A stretch of DNA of 64,000 nt from Hydractinia symbiolongicarpus (GCF_029227915.1 NC_079880.1:10937501-11001500), one strand, 5' to 3'. Shown: positions 1 through 11,567, numbered from the stretch's first letter. Notes: generated by a model not told the origin, from the sequence alone. Program-made: numbers and translations.

Positions 1-710
1 ACAGGTTGAATAGAATGTCCCTTATCGTAATTATGTAGGTAAATTTTCTCTATGTCAATAAGATAATAACGAACTACTTAAAAAAAGAAATGTATCAACA
101 TCTATTTTCAGTTAATTTAGCACTTTCTACTTTAGTCTGATAACGAAGATTTTATGGTTAGATTAAGGTTTGGCTGGACATTTTGCTTCATTCATTCCGA
201 ACGTCAACACGTGAATCTTTAAGAGAAACTATTTAATTGTTATGTTACTATTTCGTCATAATAAAACTAGTTTATTAAACTGGTTGAATTCTTATTACGC
301 ATTACGGATACTAAAGTTTTACTTCTTATTTTTAATTACTTTTTTTGTAATGTTATTATAATAATATATGACTTTTTTTGCAATGATAGAATGCCAGTGT
401 TAGTAAATACACAACATGTAGTATCAGAAATATCCAACGTAATTGGATTTGTAATTTCTAAGCACTTTTTGTTACTGCTATTGGCAACATAGATAACATT
501 TTTAAACAAACAGACGACGAAGTCGATGAGTAGGCTACAAAGTAATGAAAATGCATACAACAAGCTTTCTTATTTCAGCGAAATTGTAACTTTATAATCA
601 CACACAGCTACAGAAACAAAATTTATACCAGATCACAAAAATAATTTTATTTTGTTATTACAAAACGTTAGATTACAATCTTTTTTAAAGATTATAGGGT
701 TTCCACACTC
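1..710. other. AT-rich non-coding stretch, no gene recognised
   Basis: Only short chance open frames are visible. The last ~90 bases, next to the decayed peptide copy at 711, resemble the 3' flank of the intact peptide gene at about 2960-3026, so the duplication that made the two copies included some flank. Confidence 0.5.
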
Positions 711-803
711 CTATCGAGAACACACACGTCGCACTTGCCATCAACATCTCCACCAAAAGCAACGTCTGTGACATATTTTTACATGTTTGTATCAACATCG
801 TTT
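711..803 (-). pseudogene. Decayed copy of the cationic cysteine-rich peptide C-terminus
   Basis: Read on the minus strand, this segment aligns codon by codon with the C-terminal cysteine domain of the intact peptide gene at 3027-3275. The first four cysteines and the last one of the six-cysteine pattern, and the 'WQVR' stretch, are still recognisable. It is broken: the codon after the first cysteine is a stop, four codons including the fifth cysteine are deleted, and the following lysine codon is a second stop. No matching signal-peptide region is visible upstream (above 803), so only the 3' end survives. Both copies have the same orientation, which suggests an old local duplication followed by loss. 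It is a relic with no expected product. Confidence 0.75.
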
Positions 804-1139
804 TGGTGCGCCACCTACCTTTTTTGATATTGTTGGCATTCGCAATTGTACTCTATTTCTTGATAAATAAAAATCACATGATTGATATTTTTATGGACAA
901 CGTTGCTACCTGTTACATTTGTTTTGTTTACCGTTTATTTTTTCCTGGCTAAGGAAGTGGCATTGTTGTTTTCGAAAATGATGCAACTTGATTGGTTAGA
1001 GTTAACGTCATAGCGGAAATTGTTTTTGATATTGTTCAAAACCATGGCCACTGCGGTCAGGGTTTCAATAACAAAAGTTTACAGTCGAAAAGAGGAATAA
1101 AACCGTAGCTACTGTACCCTTAACCAAATGTTTATCTGT

Positions 1140-1870
1140 AACCACAAGCGATAATCACTCAGGGGCGGATTTAGACTTCGGCCATTACGGCACTCGCCTA
1201 AGGAGAAATTTCGCCGATAAGAAAATCATGTGGATCTAAAATTAGTAATTTATTTAAAGCAACGCATGATTTTTATTATAAGCGCTTTATAAGATTCTTT
1301 TGCGCCCAGGATCCGAGGTAATATTTAAACTCCACTCAGAAAAGTTTGCCGCCGCTCGACTCTCCTTCGATGTGCTCTGTCGCGGTGATATGGTTTTCAC
1401 GGTAGTCAAACTACATTTTGCCGCATTTCGCTGATTTTGTTGCTTTCGATTCTTTTGTTGCTTTCGATTCTTTTGTTTTATGTCGTAAGAACAGTCGACT
1501 TCGGCGGCCACCTAAGTGTGAACTTTTGGACCCTCTCAAACAAAAGAAAAACTAAAGAAATTATGACGTTAAGAAGAGTCTCGCCAAGTGTAGACGTTTG
1601 GACTCTCCTAAAACAAAAGAATTTGTGACGTCAAGAAGAATCTCGCCGAAGTCGTCGAAATTTACGGCAAAAGAAAAATTTGATATTGGTGGATGGGTGC
1701 GTAGGATTAATTTACTCTTCCTATTGTTATTGCCTCCTGGTAGCCGGTCTGTTTGATAGGTTCGGTCAACTTCGGCGAGCTTTTCTTGACGTCACAAATA
1801 CTTTTGTTTTGTTTGTTTTTTCCGAATTTTGCTTCCAATACAACATGTCTACTGAAAATGTCTAAGGATT
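1140..1870. repeat. Foldback/tandem repeat region (MITE-like)
   Basis: Two ~72-bp imperfect direct repeats start at 1516 and 1588, sharing a 'GACGTnAAGAAGA.TCTCGCC' core. The second continues into an arm (1610-1654) that is repeated in inverted orientation at 1767-1810 with few mismatches, so the region can fold back with a ~112-nt loop. Short open frames across it are repeat-derived. It may be a non-autonomous DNA transposon; clear target duplications were not found. Confidence 0.5.
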
Positions 1871-3026
1871 TGTTTTGTATTGATTTGCAGCAAGTAAATG
1901 AAAGTTTTGAATATATGATTGCAGAATGAAGTTGAGCAATGTTGTTAAAATAAAACATTACTGAAAAAATTTATTCTCTGTGTCGCCTGTGATTGCAAAA
2001 AAAGCTGCTTGGCTGAAAAGCAGGCTTTGATTTAACACAAATCATAGCTTTAACTCAATGACTACACTTTCAGGTACATCTGTTTACTTTTAATTCCATT
2101 AATCTTAGGGTAAGATACACAATTGCTTTCTATTGCTGTGCTAGTAAGTGTGAACATGAAACTGTTTATAGTTTCACTTTCAACAAATGTAACAAAGCTT
2201 TGTGTCATATTAAAAATTTCTTTTATTTAAGTAACAAGACATTTGATAAAAAAACACAATAAATCGAATAGCTAGCCAGCTGGTTACTTTTTGTAGTTGG
2301 TAAAGGTGTTATGTACAACAATTTGTTGACTTCATAATAACTTTGTATGTTTACTTTCGTAGATTCAAAGCTTCTAGCAATAGACACAGTAATCAGAGCT
2401 CTACCCTTATGTTATAACATGATATCATATAATATGATATGATATGCTATTATATGATGTAAAACATATTACCAGTTCAATCCATGCAAAGGACGACTAA
2501 AAACACTGCTTGGACGTCTTAAAAATTTGATATCTGATTCACTCTCACACTTGTTGAATTTCATTTAAAAGTCATCTCATGGACATCATCATCTGATGCG
2601 AGCTATTAAGATTGCAAAAATTCTGCTCGTGTTTGTTTTATCGAAACAGAATACCTTCTCTTTCACAATACCCGTGGCTTTTAATGCGGTATATAAAAGA
2701 CCGGCGAACCCCGTGGATTTATACTATTATTTCACTTCCTTGTTAAAAGACACTTACTCAGTATTACGACTCTTAAAAATAATTTATTCCAAAATAAGTA
2801 AATGTATGGAGATGCAAAGCCAGCATTAAAGCCCGTAGAGGCTTTTAGATAGCAAACCATTTAAACAATTTAAACATAGTTAATTAACCTCATGGAGAAA
2901 AAAACAGGAAAGTGTTGTTGTACCTAAGTATTTTTGCACGCTTACAGAAAATACATTTATATATATGTATAAAGAAAATTGCGTTATTAATACAAGATTT
3001 TAGGTTATAATCTTTTTCCATACAGT
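1871..3026. other. Non-coding; short AT-rich ATGATATC-like run
   Basis: No convincing gene. A degenerate 'ATGATAT' run lies at about 2418-2457. The open frame at 2596-2829 shows no family signature, signal peptide or splice context. Confidence 0.4.
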
Positions 3027-3275
3027 TTACCCAGAACACACATGTCGCACTTGCCATTTACAAATATAAAAACATCTAAACCGGAAGCAATGTCTTGCGC
3101 ATACCCTAAAACGTTTGTACTGGCATCGTTGCGAAAGTTGCGAAAATCGTCTTCTTCTTCCGAAGCTTCTGATGGTTCTGCTTCTTCTTCTTCGTCTCCC
3201 AGCCTCAGCATATTCAATTTGTAAAAGTGATAATAACAGCAACCCAAAACATGCGATGATAAGAACTTTCTTCAT
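3027..3275 (-). CDS. Secreted arginine-rich six-cysteine peptide precursor
   Basis: This single-exon ORF encodes 82 residues. Residues 1 to about 25 form a classic signal peptide (MKK start, then a Leu/Ile/Cys-rich core ending near AEA-G). The rest (~57 residues) carries about 20 Arg/Lys and no Asp or Glu. It opens with two arginine clusters (RRRRR, RRRR) that look like a basic propeptide or processing region. The C-terminal 32 residues hold six cysteines spaced C-x7-C-x3-C-x4-C-x3-C-x7-C, a nearly symmetrical pattern that would allow three disulfides. Extreme cationicity plus disulfides is typical of host-defence peptides; cnidarian cationic peptides such as periculins are analogous, but I do not recognise this as a member of a named family. 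A toxin-like role is also possible. A TATA-like sequence sits in the hairpin at 3394-3436, about 155 bp upstream of the ATG. A decayed paralogue lies at 711-803. Confidence 0.7.
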   Translation of the reverse strand: MKKVLIIACFGLLLLSLLQIEYAEAGRRRRRSRTIRSFGRRRRFSQLSQRCQYKRFRVCARHCFRFRCFYICKWQVRHVCSG

Positions 3276-3393
3276 TGTCCTTCAGTCAGTCTCGTTTTAA
3301 CAGTTTAGTGTCAGTGCTGAAGTTTCTGAGCTATGTGTTAACAGGATAGTTGCTTGTGCATTGAAGGAAGTAAATCGCATTTATCAAACTAAG

Positions 3394-3436
3394 ATATAAG
3401 ATACCGGTTTGCTTTCAGCAAACCGGTATCTTATAT
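3394..3436. repeat. Perfect 20-bp inverted repeat with 3-nt loop, containing a TATA-like motif
   Basis: Arms 3394-3413 and 3417-3436 are perfectly complementary and separated by TTC. On the minus strand the proximal sequence reads TATATAAG, at a distance suitable for a promoter of the peptide gene at 3275. It may be a promoter cruciform, a tiny foldback element or an RNA hairpin. Confidence 0.8.
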
Positions 3437-6290
3437 ACAAGCTGACAGCGCAACTTTCAGGATAAATGCTAGGTAGCTAATTGAAATACATCATTTTATA
3501 TTATATCCATAGAAACCAAGACAACTTTTAAATAGCATTGTTGACTTGAAACAGATAGTAATTAATTTGGCATCATATGACGCATACTTGCTTTATTGTT
3601 TATGCTTTTAGTGATGATAAAGGAACATTTGAACTTCCTACTTTTATTTTCCTCAGTATTATTCCTTATTTTAGTTGAATTGTTTTTGTCATTTCGTTGT
3701 TGATGTTAGTGGTGGATTTAGGGTATGTCAAGCTAACCGGGTAGATGTACTTAATTTTTCATCAAAAGCCTTGTTGCAATTTCAAAATTTCGCTTATACA
3801 CAAAGATCTTCCAGGGTGGCTTTCTCACAATGCGCCGTGTTGGATTTCTATAGAGTGTACACATATATTAAATAGTTGGGCGTATATTTCTTTATTATCC
3901 TGCGACGTTCATCGCATGTTGTTTGGTTAGAGGGCACAAAGTTTAGTTATTTTCTTTAATGCACCGTAAAAATAGTGGCATATTTCCCCTAATCTTAACG
4001 TACTTGGACGTACTTTTACTTTCTGTTGCAGGAGAAAGAAGTCACATGATTTTTTGTTATCAAAGGTTTACTCTCGGTTGGGTTGGATAAAGAAGTTGTT
4101 ATGCCTGGCACGGCGAATTTTTGAATTAGAAGCAGATGTGAAGTAGAAAAAGTTGCTCTTCTTTTATCAACGATTTTATCTTAAAGAATGGTTTACTTTA
4201 ATTAAAAGATCTCATAAATACTATTTTCTGGTGAACATTGTTTATCGATGGACGGTGTTATAGGTAGAAGCAGATTTTGTAATGTTTGTAATGTGATTTT
4301 AGCTAGTTAAATGTATACTATTTCTGAACTAGTAAAATACCAAATCACTAAGCTGTGAAATTTTTGTTAGTTATATAAGAACGGAAAAATGCCTTATTCA
4401 CATAAAAAATGTATAATTTATATTTTATAAAATATTAGGTTTTTTGTGTTGAGTTTCTATTATAGAGACCTGTCCTTGTTTTATTTTCCTTGTCTTGGTT
4501 TTAATGCCTTTTGAAAATGCGATTTTATGCGCTTAATAAAAAAACGCCTCTTACATCTTGCGTAATTTTAACGCCTATTTCTTAGCGACTTTGTAAAAAA
4601 ATGTACTAACTTGTTTTAATTCCTGTATCTGCCCTTGTTGTTTTACATATTAACAATTAGCGAGAGATGCATGTCTATTTTTTAACACTTAGCGGAGCAT
4701 GTTCACTTTGGGCTGGAGCGCCTTATTTTAGGCTCTTTAACACGTTTTCATTGTTTACACAATGTTCCTCTATGTAACCAAGTTCGCTGCAACAGACTAG
4801 CGGGCCACGAAGTAGGTCTCCTGAAAGTAAATTCTTCCTTATAGCTGCAAAATTTCATAGTTAATTTGAATAATTCCAAGCAATCTATCCGTTAGTAACT
4901 TTTAGGTTTCTCCAAATCAAAATCGCGAAATCAATTATTTAACAAAAAAATTAGTTTGCAAGTGCATGAACACATTGGAATTGTACTATGTGAATATATT
5001 AACCAGCAATTTTGTCGGTGAAAACTGATAAAATTTTAAGTAGCTGACAAATATTTTCCCCAAAAAAAATTTGACTCGACGAATTACTGATTTTAAACGA
5101 AAATATTAGTTATTTCGTTACTCATCTTAGAAAATTAGATTGATGTGATCATTGATGTCTCTCAAATAAAAGCTTCTTTCATTACGTCAGGGGTCTAAGA
5201 AGTCTCGCTTTCACTCAGAGTTAATCTTCAAGTGGGTTCTAGGCACCACAGAAGGGTTTGTTAACTCTATTTCCTCTAAATAGCTCATTGAAATTTTCCC
5301 CTACGGAATTTCTCCTTATAAGGTATCTTCAAAAATCCATGGGTCTTTCCTTAAAATACAATTGCTACGTTTGTAGGTAAAAAAACGGTTGAAATAGATC
5401 GTTTTACAAACGGATGAATGTTAAAGGTGTATCCATGGATATGTGAGGGTATATTCGGGAAGACTGGGATTCACATATATGTACTTCAAACTTTCTGCTT
5501 TCACTTGATAGCATTTTTAGTTGAATGTGAATAAGGATAAAAATTATTTTCATGTCGTGTACAAGGGGAGAGTATAGTGTCAGGGACCGGGGTAAAAATG
5601 CCCTTCCCGCGTAACTTACCCTATGTTCGGTTGATGCCCCAAGACCTGGTAGGAATAATATCTATGACATGATAGTTAAAAACGATACCTTGTATGTTGA
5701 TTGCATTAATAATGTTTGCTAAAATCAAAATTTTTCATAAAAGTTCATTTTTTTAAAGACCTATTGTTTGGTATAAAGTTTTGGCGGTATTTGCATAGAA
5801 CAAAAAATATTATGATAAAAAACCTTTCACCGACTAAAGCATTTACCATCGTTTAGTAATTTTATTTTTTTTTTTTGCAACTCCGCCTTCACAATCTGTC
5901 TATGTTATAATGGATTATTTGTCCTTTTTATAAATATTGTCATAGGAAAAAAATTGTTCAATTTGTTGCGCACAGCTTTGTTTCGAAATCCAAGCAAAAC
6001 TCGATTTTTACGAATTTTGTTGCTGCCTAGTTTCGGGTATCAAAAGACAGAAACCAAAAGAGAAACTCACAGAGGCCATTAATCAAATAAAATATAAAAA
6101 ATTGCAGGCTGGCAGGTCTCTTTTTGACCTTTATCTCTTCCAAAATTTGTATCTATAGGATCATTTATTTTCTGTAAGTTTTTATTTTTTAAGATGAAAA
6201 TATCGGTATGTTTTTAGCCATCTGAAAATCTTTAGCAAACCAATTTTAAGATTTTGGGTAGCTACAAATGTAGATTTCGATTTATACACG
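3437..6290. other. AT-rich intergenic stretch, nothing recognised
   Basis: No open frame with a family signature and no clear transposon terminus was found. The frames at 3675-3930 are short and lack supporting features. Confidence 0.4.
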
Positions 6291-6299
6291 CACGTGCGA

Positions 6300-6960
6300 T
6301 ACAGTTTACCTGTACTAAGCCCTCACCCTAGTGTTAACGACGGACTGTTTCCAATGTCCCCATTTAAAGTTGTGATAATGTTTTTCTTAGAAGAGGGTAT
6401 AGAGCCTATGCGGATGTGCGACATGCTTTGCCTGTACTAAGCAATTAGCCCGCTTGCACAATTTCCTTTTTTAACCTTGACGGTAACTTATTGCCCTCAA
6501 TGAAATTACTAAGTGATTTTTTCAGCTGGACTGTGGTAACTATAAGCTGTTTCCTGTGTTCTTATTTAAACCAAAATTTTGATAAAGCTTTAAAAAGTGT
6601 TTTTGCGCCTAAACGCCTTAGCTGTTACGCCTTTCCCATGTGCGACATGGTCACGGTCAACCTGGTGTCACAATTTATGTTTGAACTTTCTCGGAAACAT
6701 ATTTTGCAAACAAAAAGAATTTTAGCCGCTATCTTTTGCTATTAAGAGATTTTACTTCAGCCAAAATTGCCAACAATTATTTTTAGAAAAACATGTTGTG
6801 TTCGCTTCACTTCATTTGCGACATACTGTATGTCTGTAAGCGCTCCATCTAGATACATGTCACAATTTGCGGCTCTTATTAAACACTCGTCCGGCCGTTT
6901 AACATCGGTTTGCATAGCTAATCTTTGCTTAACCCGGCGTTTCGATGCAGGGTCTCCCAG
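6300..6960. repeat. Partial copy of a long interspersed repeat (family R)
   Basis: Segments such as 'CTGTTTCCTGTGTT', 'TTACGCCT' and 'TGTGCGACATG...CTGTACTAAGC' recur in the same order in the larger copies at 38.4-44.1 kb and 58.3-60.3 kb. The open frames here (6491-6976) are repeat sequence, not genes. Confidence 0.45.
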
Positions 6961-6965
6961 CTACT

Positions 6966-7095
6966 CTATATTATAATACTAGCGTTCTGTCTGCGAGACA
7001 AGCGGTGGCAGCAATTAACGACCTTCTTATGATTTTCCGATAGATGAACCCCCGTGAATGTCCTACGGGCTTAGGACTAGTTAAAATGAGTATGG
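6966..7095 (-). repeat. Short interspersed element with 'CTAGTC..TAAGCCCGT' head
   Basis: On the minus strand it starts with an ACTAGTC...AAGCCCGT...GGGTTC motif and ends near GACAGAACG...TATTATAATATAGAG. The same head and tail plan is seen at 34943-35085, and the head alone at 37520-37585, so this is a dispersed family. It has no coding capacity. Confidence 0.5.
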
Positions 7096-7225
7096 TGCTC
7101 AAGTTGAAATGCAAAACGCGCTTTTGATTCAATGAGAAATTATATGAAAACAAAATTACCATTACAGAATTTTAATCATCTAAAAACCTATTAGTTATAA
7201 TTGGCAGATTTCTTTATAACAAGTC

Positions 7226-8419
7226 TTAACAACTTTTTTTCTTGTTCGATGTTTTCTTACATTTGTACTCTACTTTAACCGTACCAATTTTGCCTTTGCA
7301 ATGTGCTCCAAATGTGCTCTCTGAATTCTGAAATTTACAAGTGGATTTGTTGTGACAGAAATTCGTCAAGATACCTTTTGAAAGTTTATCACAGCATTCA
7401 GAATTTGAGTGGGTAACATTCTGCACATCAACAACGTAGCCTTCAGCACATTCCATTATCAAAGTTGACCCTACTGTACCGCTAATTTGGCCTATAAATA
7501 GAAAAGACAACTAAAAAATAAACAAAACTGTAAAGATAAAAAAGAGTACGGAAATCATAAATTCCCTCTTTTATCTCTTTGAATGGCGATGACACGTAAG
7601 GGGCCTGGAGAGATCTACAAAACAACGTTGAGGCCATACACAAATTTGCCGTTCTCCCTTTATCTAAAAACATCCTATATTTCGAGGTTGTTGGTAGAAT
7701 GCCACATCATTTGACGAGGTGAAAATTTCACATAAAATACTGCAGAAGAAAGGAAGAAAAAACGAAAATATATATATTTATCTTGTGTGCTTAAAGTTTT
7801 TGTATGTAATGGGCTTTCAAAAAGGTTATAGATAACGTTATGTTTCTAATGTTTAATAAACACATTTTTCAAGAAGTTCTTGCAGCGAAAACAAAAACGA
7901 TAGTATAAAAATGTCTTAATAGTATAAAACTGTCTTCTAACCTTCGACTTGATGTTTCTTCTGTGTTTTATTTTCTGGTTTAAATGAACTTTCATTATTC
8001 ACGTCGCTGAACTTAAAACATTCTCCGTCTGATTCGCTTGGATATTGACTGCAAGCAAATGGCCAACGAAAACTGTATTTTCTCATAAGCGGTTCACAGC
8101 CTGCTCTAGATTTTTCACAAAGTGACCGACAAGGTCGAATTGTCTTTATCCGGTCATTTTTACAGAGAGTCAAATAATTTGCGCATATAAATGGCGATAT
8201 TTCATTTGCACATTTTAAATGGAACAAGGGTAAAAACTCTTCTATTCTTCCTATACTCGCACGGTAGGCGTCTTTGGTCATATTAGTAATACCATAGCCT
8301 TTCTGGGAAAGGAATTTGCACATATAATTCAGTATTGGTTTGCATTTCTTCTCACCATGGGTTGTTCCACATAGCACCACAACCACCAAAGCATACACAA
8401 GCAGAAGTTTCGAATACAT
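7226..8419 (-). CDS. Secreted Frizzled-CRD + SUEL-type lectin protein (2 exons)
   Basis: Inferred structure: exon 1 8419-7942, intron 7941-7492 (AAG|GTTAGA donor; pyrimidine-rich ...TTTATAG acceptor), exon 2 7491-7226; both junctions are phase 1, giving 247 residues. The start chosen is the internal ATG at 8419, because a signal peptide (~22 residues) follows it directly; an in-frame ATG at 8488 is less likely. Residues ~25-135 form a Frizzled-type cysteine-rich domain with all ten cysteines and the usual 'FLPLFHLKC', 'CRSLCEKSRAGCEPLM' and 'WPFAC' signatures. CRDs bind Wnt or lipid ligands. The last ~85 residues resemble the SUEL/rhamnose-galactose-binding lectin fold: 'CHNKSTCKF', then 'FGAHCKGK', then 'VKVEYKC'. 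No transmembrane segment is visible, so a secreted or matrix protein is expected. Splice sites are predictions. Exon 1 lies almost wholly in the left copy of the tandem duplication; the lectin exon lies outside it. Confidence 0.7.
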
Positions 8420-11132
8420 TTTTTTTAACTTCTGTAAATTTAATTGTGAAAACAAGTGAAGCGATATGTTAACTTGTACGGACTTCACATTTTTTAAAAC
8501 AACGATTGACGTAATAACTTCACTGAATAAATAAAAAAACTGCTGTGCACGCTAAATTTTAAACAAAACGTTATTATCGAAACAGTAGATATTGGCATAA
8601 ATAAATATATAAAGATTGAAAAATAAACAAAAACTGTTTTTACAGGATGTGGTCACTTCTCGATCTTTTCAGCTGGTCTTGGAATGAAGTACATAATCCT
8701 TAATGTTTAAATGTACTGTCAAAAAAAAAGCCCAGATCTTGGCAAACCACGTTGTCTTGTTTCCTTTGTGATCGCGTTTTACTCCTATAAAAATATTTAA
8801 TAGAAGCAAGATCTTAAGAAAGATCATTTAAACGAGCAGGCTAGTTTCACGTGATCAGATACTAAAGGTTGGTTCCGTCTATGCGCCAACCGAGAATTAA
8901 CCACTATCTGTATGTTAAATGCATAATTTCACACTAGGAGAATTGTGACTTTGAAACTTTTAATTTTATTACCACATTGTGCAAAATATAATGCAAAAGT
9001 ATCAAAAATCACACTAAGGAAGATAAACTCCAATCGTGCATAAACGCCTTCAATATTCTTTCCTTTTCTTATAATTAACATTTCGTTATAAAGATTTTTC
9101 TAAATTAACACATAAACATGTCTCACAATTGGTCCTTTAAGCCATGTTCACATCAATGAGAATAACGTAGCTAATACTTATGGTAATTCGCATGTTACAG
9201 TGTGAACAGTTCCCTTGTTCGTATGTTATTGTTTTTTCATGTTATTTGTACGAAGTACATGAAAATAAAGTTTTTGATATTTTTCTCATGCGACTGGGAA
9301 ACATCAAAGCAACACCACTTGATCTCTATTAAGTGAAGACGTAAATGTTTTGTTTTAAAAGTTTTGACCAAAACAAAAAAATGCTTTGATTTTAATCTTC
9401 TTTTCTTTATTATTTGGATCATAAAAATGTCGTGTGGAGCACCAGAATTTTAAAGCCGACACGACTTCGTGGTCTATTTAATGTGAGCACCTAAGTAAGA
9501 ACTGTTTCGCATATTTTCATTTCCGGGATTTCTTATTCACATGCATAAGTTTTAACTTAGGGATAGCGCTATTGGCATTGATGTGAACCTGGCTTCACTT
9601 CTTCGATTAGAAAGTTATATTTTACATTAGTCGTTAAAAAAAATTCTACTTTATCCATATGGTTAACAATCAACACATCTTCAGATCCAGAAATTATATC
9701 ATTATATTATTACAGGGATCAAAGGGTTAAGCCTTGATAAAACGCGTTATGGTAGCTTTAGATCTATTCTTTATTCAATATACCGAGAAAACGAGGGAAC
9801 ATGACAAGTCAATACACCTGAAACACTGCTGCATTACAGTACGTAACGCACTAGGGCACGTAGAAATTTGGACACACAATGCACAATTAGCACACTCAAA
9901 AGATCGCCTAATTTAATTTTCTTTAAATAAACTCCTAAATAAAACGTAGTCCTTAATAGAAATGAGATAAGCTCGTTGTGGTTGTTATTAACGTTTATAC
10001 CGCTGTTGTGGATTTGGTTATTGTTGTTGTTGATTTTGTCACTGCTGTTGTTGTTGTGTTTGTTGATGCTTTTATTGCATTTAATATAATAAAAACTGTT
10101 GGCTTTTTTCTACATCTAATATTTACAGGTACGTGTGTCTAAAAATTTGTGAAAAATTTGAAAAAAAAGGGGCACTAATTGTAAATTTCAGGAAGAAACC
10201 GAAGCAGGGCATTTCTAAAGTTTACTTTGCTATAAATGCTATCCTAACAAATACCAACTTTTCTCAAATGAAGTTTCCATTCCTTCCTGAAAATCTTTTA
10301 AAATCGAATTAGAGATCAAAAACAATTGCGCGCGATAATCGTTTATTTATTTCTAAAAAAGGTTTTTTGTTGGTCAAAGTGTGCTTACTTAAGATGGTAG
10401 ATCTCTTAGTTTTGAATTTTTTTTACACATTGTCAAGTGATAAATCCACTACTTATAAACAAATGGTAAAGGTGCGTAAATTTCTAGCACATACATTTAA
10501 TAAGTTGTCGACCTGTTTCTACAAGTTTGCCGTTAAAAATCAGATAGACTTATTTTTGAAAACGTCACTATTTTTAGCTTAACTTAATTTTAGATATAAA
10601 GATAAACATCAAGTCTAATCATATTATTGCATTTAATAAAAGCCTCTTTAATGTGCAAATAAGAGATTTTCCCTGAACCCTAAATTATGTATCACCCGTT
10701 ATCCATCAGAGTGAATACAGTATAAACATGCAAAATAGACCTGGTGTACATTTGCTGTTTTTGTGTATATTTTATTGTTTTTTGTTTTCTTAATATCCGT
10801 GTATTTATGCTTATTATAAATCAAAATTTAAATGTTTTTTTATCGCACAAAAAACCGCCATTCTGTGAAAGAATTATATTCTTTTTTTGGTTACATTTAG
10901 AATCGTCACATTCGTGTCTTTCGTCGCACAAATTGACATGATAATTGTTCCTTATATATATAAAGTGATTATACAGTGATTCAGAAGACCACGTTTTTGA
11001 CTTCCATTCCATACATCTTGACGCAATATAAGACGTATCGTCGGGAAGTATTTCATAGGAGTGACATGATAGAGGACGAGGTTCAGTTACGCCAGAAAAG
11101 TAGTCAACCACCTTTGTGCCGTTGAATTCATT
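7985..11132. repeat. Left copy of ~3.15-kb recent tandem duplication
   Basis: Corresponding positions lie 3148-3149 bp apart through most of the copy, with only scattered substitutions by eye. The copy holds most of the CRD exon (minus), ~1.7 kb of non-coding DNA with a GTT-rich microsatellite (~9976-10072), and the 3' half of a second extracellular module (~10821-11132). Short open frames in between (9237, 9734, 10367, 10744 and their partners) recur in the other copy only because the whole unit was duplicated; they show no protein signature. Confidence 0.9.
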
Positions 11133-11567
11133 TGAACTTTCATTATTCACGTCGCTGAACTTAAAACATTCTCCGTCTGATTCGCTTGGATATTGACTGC
11201 AAGCAAATGGCCAACGAAAACTGTATTTTCTCATAAGCGGTTCACAGCCTGCTCTAGATTTTTCACAAAGTGACCGACAAGGTCGAATTGTCTTTATCCG
11301 GTCATTTTTACAGAGAGTCAAATAATTTGCGCATATAAATGGCGATATTTCATTTGCACATTTTAAATGGAACAAGGGTAAAAACTCTTCTATTCTTCCT
11401 ATACTCGCACGGTAGGCGTCTTTGGTCATATTAGTAATACCATAGCCTTTCTGGGAAAGGAATTTGCACATATAATTCAGTATTGGTTTGCATTTCTTCT
11501 CACCATGGGTTGTTCCACATAGCACCACAACCACCAAAGCATACACAAGCAGAAGTTTCGAATACAT
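10821..11567 (-). CDS. Chimeric secreted protein: Frizzled-type CRD fused to C-half of another extracellular module
   Basis: One open frame of 248 residues from the ATG at 11567. Residues 1-~155 (signal peptide plus ten-cysteine CRD) are identical by eye to exon 1 of the gene at 8419. At the duplication breakpoint (~11132) the frame runs on without a stop into ~95 residues of a different module ('NGTKVVDYFSG', 'CHSYEILPDD', 'HECDDSK'). The same module is present at 14100-14534, and I associate it from memory with uncharacterised cnidarian extracellular proteins. The lectin exon of the parental gene is not linked to this copy. The final ~20 residues may be intron read-through if a splice donor follows 'ECDDSK'. 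The 5' flank is duplicated too, so the promoter may be intact. It is either a new chimeric gene or a non-functional by-product; transcript data would be needed to tell. Confidence 0.6.
   Translation of the reverse strand: MYSKLLLVYALVVVVLCGTTHGEKKCKPILNYMCKFLSQKGYGITNMTKDAYRASIGRIEEFLPLFHLKCANEISPFICANYLTLCKNDRIKTIRPCRSLCEKSRAGCEPLMRKYSFRWPFACSQYPSESDGECFKFSDVNNESSNEFNGTKVVDYFSGVTEPRPLSCHSYEILPDDTSYIASRCMEWKSKTWSSESLYNHFIYIRNNYHVNLCDERHECDDSKCNQKKNIILSQNGGFLCDKKTFKF

Noticed and set aside
3005-3300. Three further open frames overlapping the cationic peptide gene, one rich in Glu, one rich in Ser
   Set aside because: They are mirror images of the Arg-rich codons in other frames; only the chosen frame has a signal peptide and regular cysteines.
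9237-10941. Open frames conserved between the two tandem copies (9237, 9734, 10367, 10744 and partners)
   Set aside because: Their conservation only reflects the recent whole-unit duplication; no signature, and ATG starts are lacking in several.
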